A stretch of 64,000 bases of DNA from Adineta steineri. Its lineage: Eukaryota > Rotifera > Eurotatoria > Adinetida > Adinetidae. The notes under the pieces were generated by a model that searched no databases, had not been told where the DNA came from, and worked only from the letters and a program-made list of their open reading frames with translations. The position numbers and the translations under genes were made by a program. The stretch lies in contig CAJNOI010000040.1 in NCBI GenBank assembly GCA_905250115.1, forward strand, positions 565,682-629,681, in the 5' to 3' direction. This document shows, one piece after another, positions 8,616-19,912 of the stretch; position 1 is the stretch's first letter, and each line of letters opens with the position of its first letter.

Positions 8616-11489
8616 ATGGGGTGTAGACAATGTACAGCAGAAAAACCAGTAGATATTATCGATGAGCCTTCTGAAGTGGATGTAACAAATACCAACAATG
8701 AGCCCCAAAAAAATATACCAAATCCTAAGAATGAGCGCCCAATAATTATACCTACACCTACTAATCTGCGTCGTGTGAGTAGATCTTCAACAATTGTCGA
8801 TGAATCTGTTAATATTAAAGTTGCTGATCCACAAGCTTTTAGTGAAGTTTTTATTCAACAACGTCAGCAAGCAATAGATAATACTTCATATCGATCAGTT
8901 ATAGAAGCATGGCACACAGATTCTCTTCAACATCTTGCTGATACTATAAAAACATTTTGCAAGGGAAAATCTATAATCGATCGACATTGGATTATATTTT
9001 ATTGGGTTACATTTAATATTAAATATGATACAGTATCATATTTTGCAAAAGATTATAAAGATCAATCAGCAGAAGGAGTATTTCGAACAAAAAAAGGTGT
9101 TTGTGCTGGTTATGCAAATATATACAAGTATTTATGTGATCAACTCGAAATGCCATGTGAATTTGTTGGTGGATATTCAAAAGGATATGGATTTGATGAT
9201 CGAGAAGGTGCACCTGCTGAAACAGATCATGCATGGAATGCTGTTGAAATTTATAATCATTGGTATTTAATGGAATCAACATGGGGTGCTGGACATTTGA
9301 ATGATAAGAAAGCCTTTGAACGTAAATTATATAGTTATTATTTTCTACCACGTCCAAATGAAATGATATATCATCATTTACCAGAAAAAGAAAATGAAAA
9401 ATGGCAATTATTAGAAACACCAATTCAAATGGATGAATATATGCAAATGCCAAAACTTCGTCCAATTTATTTTGAATTCAAGCTTAAGATGATTCAACCT
9501 CGAAATCAATGTTTTGTTGAACTTGAAGATAATAAACCATATGCATTAGTTATTGTGGAAGCTCCGAATGATATTGGTCTTTTGGCTGATTTAAAACTAC
9601 ATGATGAAAAAATTGAGGGTGGTCATTTTGTCTATTTTAATAAAAGGAAACAGCGTTATTATTGTTATTTTGCTCCAGCTAGTATTGGTGATCATAAAAT
9701 AACAATTTATGCAAAACATGGTAATACAGATGTTGGTTCATTTAGCGCCGTACTTGATTTAAAACTTAAAATAAAACAAATGCCACAAGAACCTATAAGT
9801 TATCCAAAATATTGGAAATGTTTTTATGATTTTCGCTTAAAACTTCTTTCTCCATTAAATACACATATAATTAATCTTAATAGAAATGAAAAATATGCTC
9901 AAATACTTATACAAGCACCATCTGATATTCAATTATTGGGTAAACTAGAAAATCATTCGGAAGAAAAGATTCTTTGTGGAGAGCAAGTTTATTATGATCG
10001 AGAAAGAAAATGCTGGACATGCAACTTTGCTCCTAATAAAAATGGAATATTTAATGCTCTTATTCATGCAAAGAAAACAAGTGATCCCGGTAGCTATACA
10101 TCAGCTATACAATTTAAAATAAATGCTATCCAAGTTCCATCACCGCCATTTTCTTTTCCAGCAACTTGGCAAAATTTTTATGATCTCGATATAAAAATTC
10201 TTTATCCAGTTGGTCGAGGTATTATTGTACTACGTAATAAAACATCATGTGAAATTCGTATTAAAACTCCGGATGACGTTGGTTTAATTAGTCAACTTCA
10301 AAATGATAACGATGAAGAAATATTTGGTGGAAATGAAACTTATTATGACGATAAAGGCGGTTTTTGGCGATGTAAATTTGCACCTAATGAAAATCGTATG
10401 TTTAATGCTCTGATTCTGGCTAAAAGAAAATCTGATTCAAGACTCTACAGTTCTACTGTAATGTTTAAAATTGATGCCACAGAACTTTCAGCTCCATCTT
10501 CATCTTTATTAAAAACAAAACAACTTTACTATGATCTCAATCTTGAAGTACTTTCTCCTATTGGCAATAGCAAAATTACTTTATCTGAAAATTCTTCGTT
10601 TGCTGAAATATGTTTAAAGACTCCTGATTATGTAGAGCTTCTTGGTCAATTAACAGATACTGATGATAAAGAAATACCATATGCAGAGGAAGTCTATTAT
10701 GATCGACATAAAAATATTTGGCGTTGTAAATTTGCACCTAATCAAAATGGTCTTTTCAATGCAATAATTATGGCAAAGAAAAAAACAGATTCAGGCCTTT
10801 ATTCATGTGCTGTTACATTTCAGATTGAAGCTAATCACATTCGATTACCACCGTTAACATTTCCAAAAACTTGGGCACCATTTTATGATTTTGATCTTAA
10901 AATCATAGCACCGCATTCACGTTCAACAGCTGTATGGTCAAAAAATGCATCGTATGCTGAAATTCTTATTCAAGCACCAGATGATATTCAATTGTCATGT
11001 CGTATAGAATATGAAGGCACACCAATAGAAAATGGTGCATTAGCACAATATGATCATGAAAAACAATTATGGCAACTTTTATTTGCACCTGAACATACAG
11101 GTGAACATCAATTATATATCTTTGCAAAACGAATTGATGATAAGAATTCACTAGCCAAATCAGCTGTTATGTTTCCTTTGAATGTTACAAAGCTTTCAAA
11201 ACCTATGAAATTTCCAGTGGTTTATGCACAATTCGAAACATCGAAATGTCAAATACATACACCATTAGATGGTAGATTAAAAAAAGGTTCTACTGTAGAT
11301 TTTCATTGCAATATTCCTGGTGCAGTATCTGTCAAATTTACAATTGATGCTAAAACACTTAAACCTGAAGAGTATGTTGATCCGATAGTACAACGACAAT
11401 TAACTGTTGGCTCAGAAGAAGTTACTATTTGTGCAAAATATGATCAAAATCCCCATTATACTATTTTAATAAAATATTTTGTTGAATAA
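8616..11489 (+). CDS. KY-like transglutaminase-fold protein, copy 3 (MGC N-terminus)
   Basis: A single-exon gene of 957 aa. It starts MGCRQC, a dual-lipidation signal, then a ~75-residue polar linker and the KY/transglutaminase-like core with Cys163 (GVCAGYANIYKYLC), His205 (DHAWNAVEI) and Glu220 (YLMESTWGAG) where Asp is usual. Six beta repeats follow, beginning near PIYFEFKLKM, ISYPKYWKCF, FSFPATWQNF, SSLLKTKQLY, LTFPKTWAPF and the terminal MKFPVVYAQF. Copy 2 has four repeats, so copy 3 carries two extra internal ones, probably by intragenic duplication since repeats 2-5 share a CxFAPNxNGxFNA core. It is in tandem with copy 2 (361 bp apart). Likely a membrane-tethered cytoskeleton-associated protein; peptidase or transglutaminase activity is not shown. 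Confidence 0.87.
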   Translation: MGCRQCTAEKPVDIIDEPSEVDVTNTNNEPQKNIPNPKNERPIIIPTPTNLRRVSRSSTIVDESVNIKVADPQAFSEVFIQQRQQAIDNTSYRSVIEAWHTDSLQHLADTIKTFCKGKSIIDRHWIIFYWVTFNIKYDTVSYFAKDYKDQSAEGVFRTKKGVCAGYANIYKYLCDQLEMPCEFVGGYSKGYGFDDREGAPAETDHAWNAVEIYNHWYLMESTWGAGHLNDKKAFERKLYSYYFLPRPNEMIYHHLPEKENEKWQLLETPIQMDEYMQMPKLRPIYFEFKLKMIQPRNQCFVELEDNKPYALVIVEAPNDIGLLADLKLHDEKIEGGHFVYFNKRKQRYYCYFAPASIGDHKITIYAKHGNTDVGSFSAVLDLKLKIKQMPQEPISYPKYWKCFYDFRLKLLSPLNTHIINLNRNEKYAQILIQAPSDIQLLGKLENHSEEKILCGEQVYYDRERKCWTCNFAPNKNGIFNALIHAKKTSDPGSYTSAIQFKINAIQVPSPPFSFPATWQNFYDLDIKILYPVGRGIIVLRNKTSCEIRIKTPDDVGLISQLQNDNDEEIFGGNETYYDDKGGFWRCKFAPNENRMFNALILAKRKSDSRLYSSTVMFKIDATELSAPSSSLLKTKQLYYDLNLEVLSPIGNSKITLSENSSFAEICLKTPDYVELLGQLTDTDDKEIPYAEEVYYDRHKNIWRCKFAPNQNGLFNAIIMAKKKTDSGLYSCAVTFQIEANHIRLPPLTFPKTWAPFYDFDLKIIAPHSRSTAVWSKNASYAEILIQAPDDIQLSCRIEYEGTPIENGALAQYDHEKQLWQLLFAPEHTGEHQLYIFAKRIDDKNSLAKSAVMFPLNVTKLSKPMKFPVVYAQFETSKCQIHTPLDGRLKKGSTVDFHCNIPGAVSVKFTIDAKTLKPEEYVDPIVQRQLTVGSEEVTICAKYDQNPHYTILIKYFVE

Positions 11490-11641
11490 ATTTTTCCATA
11501 AAATAAAAGTGTGAATCCTGAAAAAAAACGTGTGAGATTAGTGAAGAACTATAAAGTTAAAATATTTGTTCCAAATCGTAGACAGTGAAGAAAAAAAAAG
11601 TATTATTGCGGAAGTAAATCTGATTTGGAATAATAGTTAGT

Positions 11642-14600
11642 TTAAATAAGTTGACGATGTTTTATATGTGTCGATGTATTTAAATTTGAGTCACCATATA
11701 ATATACGATGATGAACACTTCGAATTAAATCAGGTATAAAACGATACACTGGATATTGAACAGGAATTCGTGAAAGTGTAACGTCTTCTTTTAAAAAATA
11801 TCTAAGAAAGAAAATAAATTATACAAAAAATAGAAGCACAATTTAGAAAAAAACATACTTAAAATCTTCAAGATATCGATCACGAAGATATTCTGAGAGT
11901 ATTGCTGAATTAGTTAATAACATTGATAGTGTAGAAAATATTTGGTATACATATAATGCATGTTTTGGACTTAATGGATCCTATTTAAAGTGTTACTATG
12001 AATTAGAAAACGATTTATAAAAAGAATATATTACTTTATTTTCATTATTCATTGTTAATTTTGATATTGAATCAACAAACAAATCAAAATAATCATCCTA
12101 CAAAAATCATCAAATTAATAATACTACAATATCCTAATACATATTTAATTATAGAGTAGCATATAGAGCTCATATTTGCTAAAATATAATAGATCTTAAT
12201 TTCCTATTCAATGAATAAAATTAAATAAAGTTAATTTATAATTAAAACTTATAAATTATATATTTTCTCTTCTTCATCCTATTCATGAAGAGATATGTGC
12301 TATACTTTTAAAAAATATCCTACTGTTCTTTACAAATAGATTCAATGCTATATATATAGATATGGACATTACTATACTCTCATTTGCATCATAATCAATT
12401 TTATTTATTAAAATTTTTACTTTTTGTTGTTGTTTTTCAAATAATTCAATAAAATGTTGGAAACGAAAACTTTTCGATGTCCATGATGGTCGACTAAGTA
12501 TATCACCAATTTGCCATAATAAAGCACATGATACAAATATCCATTTTAATACTATTCTATATGTGTCCTATTAAAACAAAATAAATATTAAATAATAGAA
12601 AAAAATCATTTACTTTTAATATTTCATTTGATATTGTTTTATCAGATGTTGTTGTTTGCGTAGTAAGTAAAGTTATCGGTGGCATTAAAAGACAATTTGT
12701 AAGAAGTTGAAGTCGTGAACATCTATATAAAATAAATTCTTTTTTTTCGTAAAGTTACGAGAGGAACCGGAATTGATTTTCTAGGTTATTTTTCTAATTA
12801 TATCGGATCTTGAAAAATTAATATCAACTGAAACATGCTTAGCAATTAACTAATTGATGAAACTTTTATAAAAGAAATCTTTTCTTTTCTCAATGGTTCA
12901 TATAGTAGAAGAATTTCATTGAAAATTGCAGTTAATTATATCGAAGATTAATAAACACGCTCTTTTTCTTTCTGAACTCTAATAATCTATGCATTGTAGA
13001 CAAAAGAAAGAATATTTCAACAAATCACTTACTGATCATGTGTTAAACGTGTTAATCGTTCATTTGATGCAAATGTATTTAAAAAAACTTGATTTAATAA
13101 TTGCATAATTGAAAAAGAAAAACTAAATATTTCAATAAAATAATCTTGAAATGAATTTGAACGAATATCTTACTTCATTGTACTATTATCAAATTCATTA
13201 TTCGATATTATTTGACAACAAGAATGAAAATGTGCAACATAATAAATAAATAAATCTGTATCCTAAGAGGAAATCAAAAACGTTTTTACTTGGAAAAAAA
13301 ATTGAATTTACCTTCCAAAAAAGTTCTTTTACTTTCGAATATTTGTCACATGCATTATATAATTCATCGGTTAATTGAATTAATTGATCGGTATTATTAT
13401 GCGATTGTAAAATTTCCGCTTTTAATTCAGAAAATTTCATCATCATAGTATCCATTCTAAATATTTAAGAAAAAAAACAGTCTTTTTTTGTTCTACAAAG
13501 AAAATATATTTACGAATATTGAAGACGATCGATTGTTGATAATCTTGATGTTTGTGGGTTACCTTCATAACGTAATGTTGAAACAATAATATAATTACTT
13601 AATGCAGCACTTAATATTTCTGGAATTTTGGAATTTAAACTGAGAAAATATATATCGATATCTTTCATATCTTCATCAACATCATCTCGAAGACTAAATA
13701 ATATTGAAAAGAAAAATAAATAAATAATTTTCTTTCTTTTTTAAATATCTAAATAAACTACTAATCAGAAGACTAGTTCTAAGATGAATAGGATGAAATA
13801 TACATACTATACGATGTCTTTTTCTCTTGCTGAAAGCAAAAATATTAAGCCATATTATTGGGAATAATTTTTTAATCAATAGATAGTTAATAAATTGAAA
13901 ATATATGTTTTTTTTACCTTCTCACTTCTTCAATTGATGGACAATATACACTTGATTCGTCATTATTAGTCGTATTTATACTTGTATTACTTGTTAAAGA
14001 TAAATCTGTTAAGGTCGAACGAGCTGTTGATGATAATAACATTTCATCATCGTGATTTACTCGTGGAGTACTACGTGGTGTATGTAAAATACCATAAAGA
14101 TCATCTTCATGTTTTTGTAATATGTATCGATTAAGTCTTGGTGTATCTGGAATCCAATCAGAATCACTATTAGCCTTTTTTTTCGATAATGATCGAGCTG
14201 ATTTTGATCGTGACGTTGATCTTTGCTCGTCAGATAATGTCCGACGTGTAGAAAATAAACGTTGAAAATGTGAACGATCACCACTGATATTTAATTGATC
14301 GAGACGTTCTTTAAATTCTAATGATGTATTTAAACTTGTTGTTATTGATGAATCATCAAGTTGATGAAGAGGTAAATGTAATGGATCAGATTCATTTGCT
14401 TCTGCTGTTGTTGTTGGTGGTGGTGCTGCTGTTGAAGATAGAAGAAGTGGAATAGCTGCATACATTTGTGATAATGGTGCTTGATAAAGATCACGATTTG
14501 ATGATGAACGTCTAAAATTGAAATTCTATAAACTTTGTCTATTACAAAAAAAGATGATTCGACTACAATGCCTGTTGCTTTCTCAATATTAACAAAATTT

Positions 14601-15131
14601 TACCTTGGAGTTAAATGTTCCATATAATTATTAATATTTTCTAACGTAGTTCGATCAAATAAACTTGGAATTGTTTCCATATCATCGACACTTGTTGATT
14701 TAGGTTTCTTCTTTTTACTTTTTTTATTTTTATTTAATGGCATCATTACACGTAAACGCAGATGTAGTGTATTCATTCTTTCATTTCCAGTTAAAAAGTC
14801 TGGAAAATCATCAATCTAAATATAGGTGTTATATATTTATTTTTATTTCTAATATCTATTTTATACAAACCAGTTCAGCACGAAGAATATCACGATAGTA
14901 AATATATGGTTGTTCTAATTGAGCAATTTTCGGTGGATTATCCGTTAGATAAATGGATTCCAAACCCAAAACAATTAAACGATATGATATACTACTTCCT
15001 TGTCTTTCAATACATGCATCATAACCGAGCAATTGATCACCAGGATCAGATATTAAATATCGAGCTAATTTAGCCTCGAATTTCATATTTTTTGTTACCA
15101 TATATTGTGATGAATTTCCAGATGTCGTCAT
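11642..15131 (-). CDS. C12orf56-like protein, 12 exons
   Basis: Minus-strand exons are 15131-14871, 14815-14604, 14511-13918, 13693-13514, 13456-13312, 13262-13174, 13122-13033, 12722-12614, 12567-12373, 12097-12035, 11980-11859 and 11801-11642. All junctions are GT-AG and phases agree, giving 739 aa. The N-terminus (LARYLISDP, YDACIERQGSS, LVLGLESIYLTDNPPK as LIVLGLESIYLTDNPPK, then IDDFPDFLTGNERM) matches the pattern I know from vertebrate C12orf56. It is followed by a Ser/Thr-rich low-complexity centre (exon 3) with basic SRSKSARSLSKKK, and an all-helical C-terminal half. The function of that family is unknown. An alternative exon at 13694-13879 was not needed. The gene structure is strong; the family name is moderate. 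Confidence 0.65.
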
Positions 15132-18100
15132 TTTTTTTCCTTTGATTTCCTTTTTGTTACTTGGTATAAAGTGTTTTATGAAAAAATATTATGAAGAAAA
15201 GGAAGATTAGTCCCGACGTTTAGGAAAATAAAGAAAACTGTCGGAAAAAAAAGGCGTCATTATGATACTATATTATGCTTTTATCACGCGAGTGTGAGAT
15301 TAGAAAAGAAGCCATTACGTATTGCGTTTCTTTCGTTATACCTTCTCCAAGATTCTAACAAATTTTATTATTGGTAAATATAAAAACCAATCAAAAAATT
15401 TTAAATGAAAATAAATTAATTCATTTTATCTAAAACTTGATTTGAAAAATGAAAATATAAATAATTAATAGAAGAAAAAACAGTCATTCTCACAGACAAC
15501 ATTAAATACATTTGTGAAAGTACTTCATTAGATATCTGATTCTGCTGTTGCTCTCTAATTATATTTGATGAAAGATATGATAATCAAAATACTGAAAGTA
15601 GTTTTATAGAGTACATCAGTTCAATCATCAACTCTGCCATGTATTCGACTAATTCAACGTTCACTTCAAAAGAAAAAAAAGATCTGTACTTTTTAAAGAC
15701 TCTTTACCGGAAAACTAATATATCTTCCATGAATTGATTTTTATTAGCTATGCATGCAAATTTCTATCCAGGAATTTACAAGATCATGTAAATGTTATTC
15801 TGATGTAAACTAATTATTTCTGAACATTAAACTTTAGACATCATATTAATCCGTTTTTCCATCTTGATCATACGAAAAATTATATAAGAAATCTTTTTCC
15901 TTAAAGTTTTTCAGTTTTCATATATAATCGAAGATTTATTACATAGCAATATGTATTTCAAAATTCTTCTCTTAAGTTTTAATTACTTAGAAGACATTGC
16001 ACGTAAGCTACACCTGATCTTTTAAAAATGTACTCGAATCAATCTGAAGTTAACTCTATCTTGTAGAGCACATTTTTTTAGGCTTATATCCTACGTTTTA
16101 TCCTTACTCGATTTTTCCTGACGGCGATACAAATCTCCTTATAGACGATTTTTCTATAGAAATTGTTAAAATTTCCGGAACTACAGTAACGTAATTCCAA
16201 TACAGTGATAAAATAATTGCCTTTGATATAAATTTTCTTCGAATCAGCGGTATCAGCCTGATTCGAAATGTTCTTCCTAATCGTTATCTTTGGCGTACTA
16301 CTCGAAAATATAAGACAGAAATTTATGATTTTGAATTGAGCAAAATTTGGTGTGGCTTACGTGCAATGTCTCTTAGGCAATTTTTTCTCTTTCGAAATAT
16401 AGAACGTATATTGAGTACTACAAGTTGTACTTTTTGATTCACAACAAATAAATATAGATTGTATAATGAATCATAATAATGTACCTCACGATTCATACTT
16501 TCGTTCTTCTCTGACGAAAGTAATTTAATAACATTCTTTCGTAATGACGTGTAAATAATTGTTTTATCTATCTAAATATTTTTAAAATGAAATAATCCAA
16601 GTTTATTACTAAATAAACTTTAGACAGGTTGAATAATTAATTAATACTTAGCATTTAAAAAAAAAATTGCTCTACTTTTCTTTTTTATGTTTATCGTTGA
16701 TGGTACTATTATCATCATTGAATAATCTTGTTACTAATTGATGTGAGAAAGCTATTTGAAAATTTTAATGTTGATTGATTGTTTTTTTTCTCTATCGTAT
16801 ACATTTAAATATATCAAGTAAGATCAATGACTATAGATTAAATATTATTCTTCAGTTGATTTCTACAATCATTCTGATAATAGTTTTTTCTCTCTTTTAC
16901 AATTGTATATCAACCATATTAATCTGCTTATTAACAATTCGAAAGATTTTAAATAAAATTTTGATATAGTAAATGACTATTTAATTGATATGTCTACATA
17001 TTTCATATGTGATGAACCATTTTAAGGAAATGATTGAATCTCATGGGTAAGAAAAAAAAGTCGAAACTGTACTTGGTTTAAATTACATGACACATATTCA
17101 TCATCGTGTCACTATTTCAATCCAGACAATAACAACAACTATACTCTATATACATATCTCTAATAGACATTCGTGCGTGCGATATTGATCTTTGATTTCG
17201 AATGTCACTTGACGAAGTCAATCATTGAATTATGACTTGTGTGTATGCGTGTGAGTGTGACGAATAGTAGTTTTACTTTGACACTCCGTTAAAACGAAAA
17301 AGGAGAAATCTAAATGTATTTTTCTTTTAGCAAAAAAAAAAAATTTAGATAAGTATATGAGAATATATATAAAAACGTTCTCTTGATGTCTTAGAAATTT
17401 CGTTGTTCGAAACTTTTATAATTGAACAAACAACGAATTCATAGGCAAAAAACGTTATACGACTATTAACAGAAAATGACAAGGTATGCAGGAAAAAAAA
17501 CAAGAAACCTTTAAACGTAGATAAAAATAATGATAATGAGAAAAGAAATGAATATGAGATATCGTTCGAGAAAATAACTCAAGGTATATACTAGAAAAAG
17601 ATAACACTTCAATGAATGATGCTTTTTTTTTCTTTATTCAAGTGTATACAAGCAACATGATGATGAAGTAAACTGAAAGTGTCTTTTTGCAAGGTTTCAT
17701 CACTCCCACTTATTACTATCGAAAGTCAGAGCGAGAGAGGAAGAGAAAGGTGTCTGTATGTCTATCTTTCTTCAAGTAGAATCGAAGGAAAAATTTAAAA
17801 CAAAATATTATACATCAATTGTGAAGCCAATCAATATTCCTTATTCATAAAAACTGAATTTTTTGAAGATATGAGAATTGAATGCACTATGATCTAATAA
17901 GTGATTTTCTAGTTGTTGTTTATTTTCAATCATCTTGGAATATTTTCTTCTTATTTTTCACACTCTTAACTTTTTCACTTGTTTTAGCTTTTTATAAAGG
18001 CATGGGAAAGAATGTGCGCATATTCACTCAATTAAAACAAATGTCCATACGGTACGCACTTTTCTTCATATCGGATCACATCAAACAAACTTTATATGCA

Positions 18101-19166
18101 TTCTATTATGGACAAGCCGCTGATAAAATAAAGAGAGAGAAAAAATATGATGGGCAGGACATTGGTGAGAAAACGATGTATGAATCCCATCCTTGACAAT
18201 CAAATTCAATGCATTAACAAATAGCCTATTGTTAATACACACACAGAGAGAGAAAAAGAATAAAGAGAAATCTTTGATGCTATAAGTTCAAAACACGTGG
18301 CTATGGAATGAAACCTTTGCAGAACACCAGTTAGATGTCTGTCTAATTCTTAGTGTACCCAACCGAAATACAATCATGTACTAAGTCGAGATCAAAACGA
18401 AAAAAAAAAAATTTTTCTAAGACTTTGTCTTTATCATTGAAATGTACATTGACGTTAATGTATATTTAAATAACCAATAGATATACAGAATCTTATCGAT
18501 CGTCATTGGCTTGTGTTGTCATATGTATATGTATATATATATTTACTTCGTTTTCATTTTTTTTTCTATAGCAATTAACGAAATAATTTAGTGGTCACGC
18601 TGTGCGCGCGTAGACGCGTGTATCAATCAATAAAAAGTTATCGAAAAAAAAAAAAGGCGAAAGAACGAGAGATACTATTGGACGTAATTGACAAAAGTTA
18701 TATATACAAAGTATCGATAGTTTTTATATACATGAGTTCTTTTTTTTCTGCTCTCTGCCGTTCTTTTTTCGATGGTGTAACATTATTGCTCCATTTGCTT
18801 GGCAGAATTCGCGCGCCGCCGTGTGTATATATGTATGTGCGCACATACAAACACACATAGGAAAGGCTTCTCATGGTATAAAATAAACATCTATCTCTCG
18901 CACGCGTTTCTCGTTCGCGAAGGTACGCTATCAAACAGTGTCCAATCGTTTTTTTTCTTCTCTCTTTTTCTTTTCGTTTGAAGAGAGAGGAAGAGAGAGC
19001 GAGAGCGAGAGCGAACGAGCGAAACTGAAAAGCGAAAAAAAAAATCTTCATCAAATTGCTATTAGACGTGTGCTGCGACGGGTGACATTTCGAAATAGAC
19101 ATATATACATACAAACACGCGTAGTTGACTCTTACCAAACACTTTCTTATTCCTTTGAACTAAGTT
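15132..19166. other. Gene-poor region upstream of the Hes-like gene
   Basis: About 4 kb without a supportable gene. It contains a probable MITE (15974-16384), several poly-A/T and GA-rich runs (for example near 18975-19020), and short frames such as 17882-18196 that look spurious. The last 600 bp (GT/TA microsatellites, pyrimidine runs) probably contains the Hes promoter, but no clear TATA box was picked out. Confidence 0.4.
15974..16384. mobile_element. MITE-like element with terminal inverted repeats
   Basis: The left end AATTACTTAGAAGACATTGC continuing ACGTAAGCTACACC (about 15981-16013) is matched in inverted orientation by the right end GGTGTGGCTTACGTGCAATG continuing TCTCTTAGGCAATT (about 16350-16383). 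That is roughly 34-bp termini with few mismatches. The 7-bp TTCTCTT occurs immediately outside each end (15967-15973 and 16385-16391), a plausible target-site duplication. The ~410-bp interior has no coding capacity. The parent transposon family cannot be named from this copy. Confidence 0.6.
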
Positions 19167-19912
19167 ATGATGTTAACGTGTGACTATTCCGATTCATCAG
19201 AACAAACTTCAAGAAAAGTAAGTTACTTCTATTCGACTTCTTTTTTTAACACCTTCTATTTCTTTATGTTCTTTTTTTTTCTAGTTTGCTAAGACATGTG
19301 TAGAAAAAAAACGACGTGATCGTATTAATAAAAGTCTTGATGAATTAAAAGATCTTATGGCTTTGACAGATGAGGTAAAATCAAATTCAACTTTAATTTT
19401 TTTTGTAAAATAAAGAAGAATTTGTTTTTCATTTTTAATAGAGAGCAAGATATCAAAAATTAGAAAAAGCTGAAATACTTGAAATGACTGTTAATTATAT
19501 TCGAAATTTAAAACGTACAATGAATAATTCTATGGAAGATTATGAAAATGGTTATAGACAATGTTCAGAAGAAATGTGGAAATTAATTCATTCACTACCA
19601 AATATTGTTCCTGAACAACGTGATTGTTTAGCAACACGTTGTCGACAAATGTGGACAAATCGACGATATGCTCATCATCCATATCAACGTCGAACGACAA
19701 CCACAACAACATCAACAACAAATGAACAATACTCACAACATCATCAACAGTCATCAGCATCTTGTCTTAAAATTCTTATCAATCATTCAACAATAACAAA
19801 TCCTAATAAACCATTCTCATCTGTATCATCATTACCATCATCATCATCATCAAGTGTTTCATCTAACTCTCTCAGTCCATCATCACCAAAACTTTGGAAA
19901 CCATATATGTAA
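19167..19912 (+). CDS. Hes/Hairy-type bHLH-Orange transcriptional repressor
   Basis: Three exons, 19167-19217, 19285-19374 and 19442-19912, phase 0 throughout, give 203 aa; a second ATG at 19170 is in frame. The bHLH spans about residues 19-75 (basic part VEKKRRDRINKSLDELKDLM, helix 2 YQKLEKAEILEMTVNYI). An Orange domain follows (YENGYRQCSEEMWKLI to RDCLATRC), then a Thr/Ser/His-rich tail ending WKPYM. Hes proteins repress Notch-responsive and neurogenic genes in the nucleus, recruiting Groucho/TLE by a C-terminal WRPW. Here that motif is WKPY plus Met, and the Hes-diagnostic proline of the basic region is absent (AKTCVEKK), so DNA preference and Groucho binding may differ. Hes-like assignment is firm; orthology is not resolved. 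Confidence 0.85.

Noticed and set aside
9019-9465. Antisense 148-aa frame
   Set aside because: It lies wholly inside the well-supported KY copy 3 and consists of low-complexity His/Leu/Tyr sequence expected from an antisense shadow.
13694-13879. Possible extra exon in the C12orf56-like gene
   Set aside because: Direct splicing of 13918 to 13693 keeps the phase and both neighbours are well supported; the extra frame adds only basic low-complexity residues.
17882-18196. 104-aa hydrophobic frame
   Set aside because: No domain or family likeness, no splice partners, and AT-rich sequence readily gives Phe/Leu-rich frames.
18591-19183. Several overlapping frames upstream of the Hes-like gene
   Set aside because: They overlap in multiple frames over GA/CA-rich low-complexity DNA and none has a recognisable domain.
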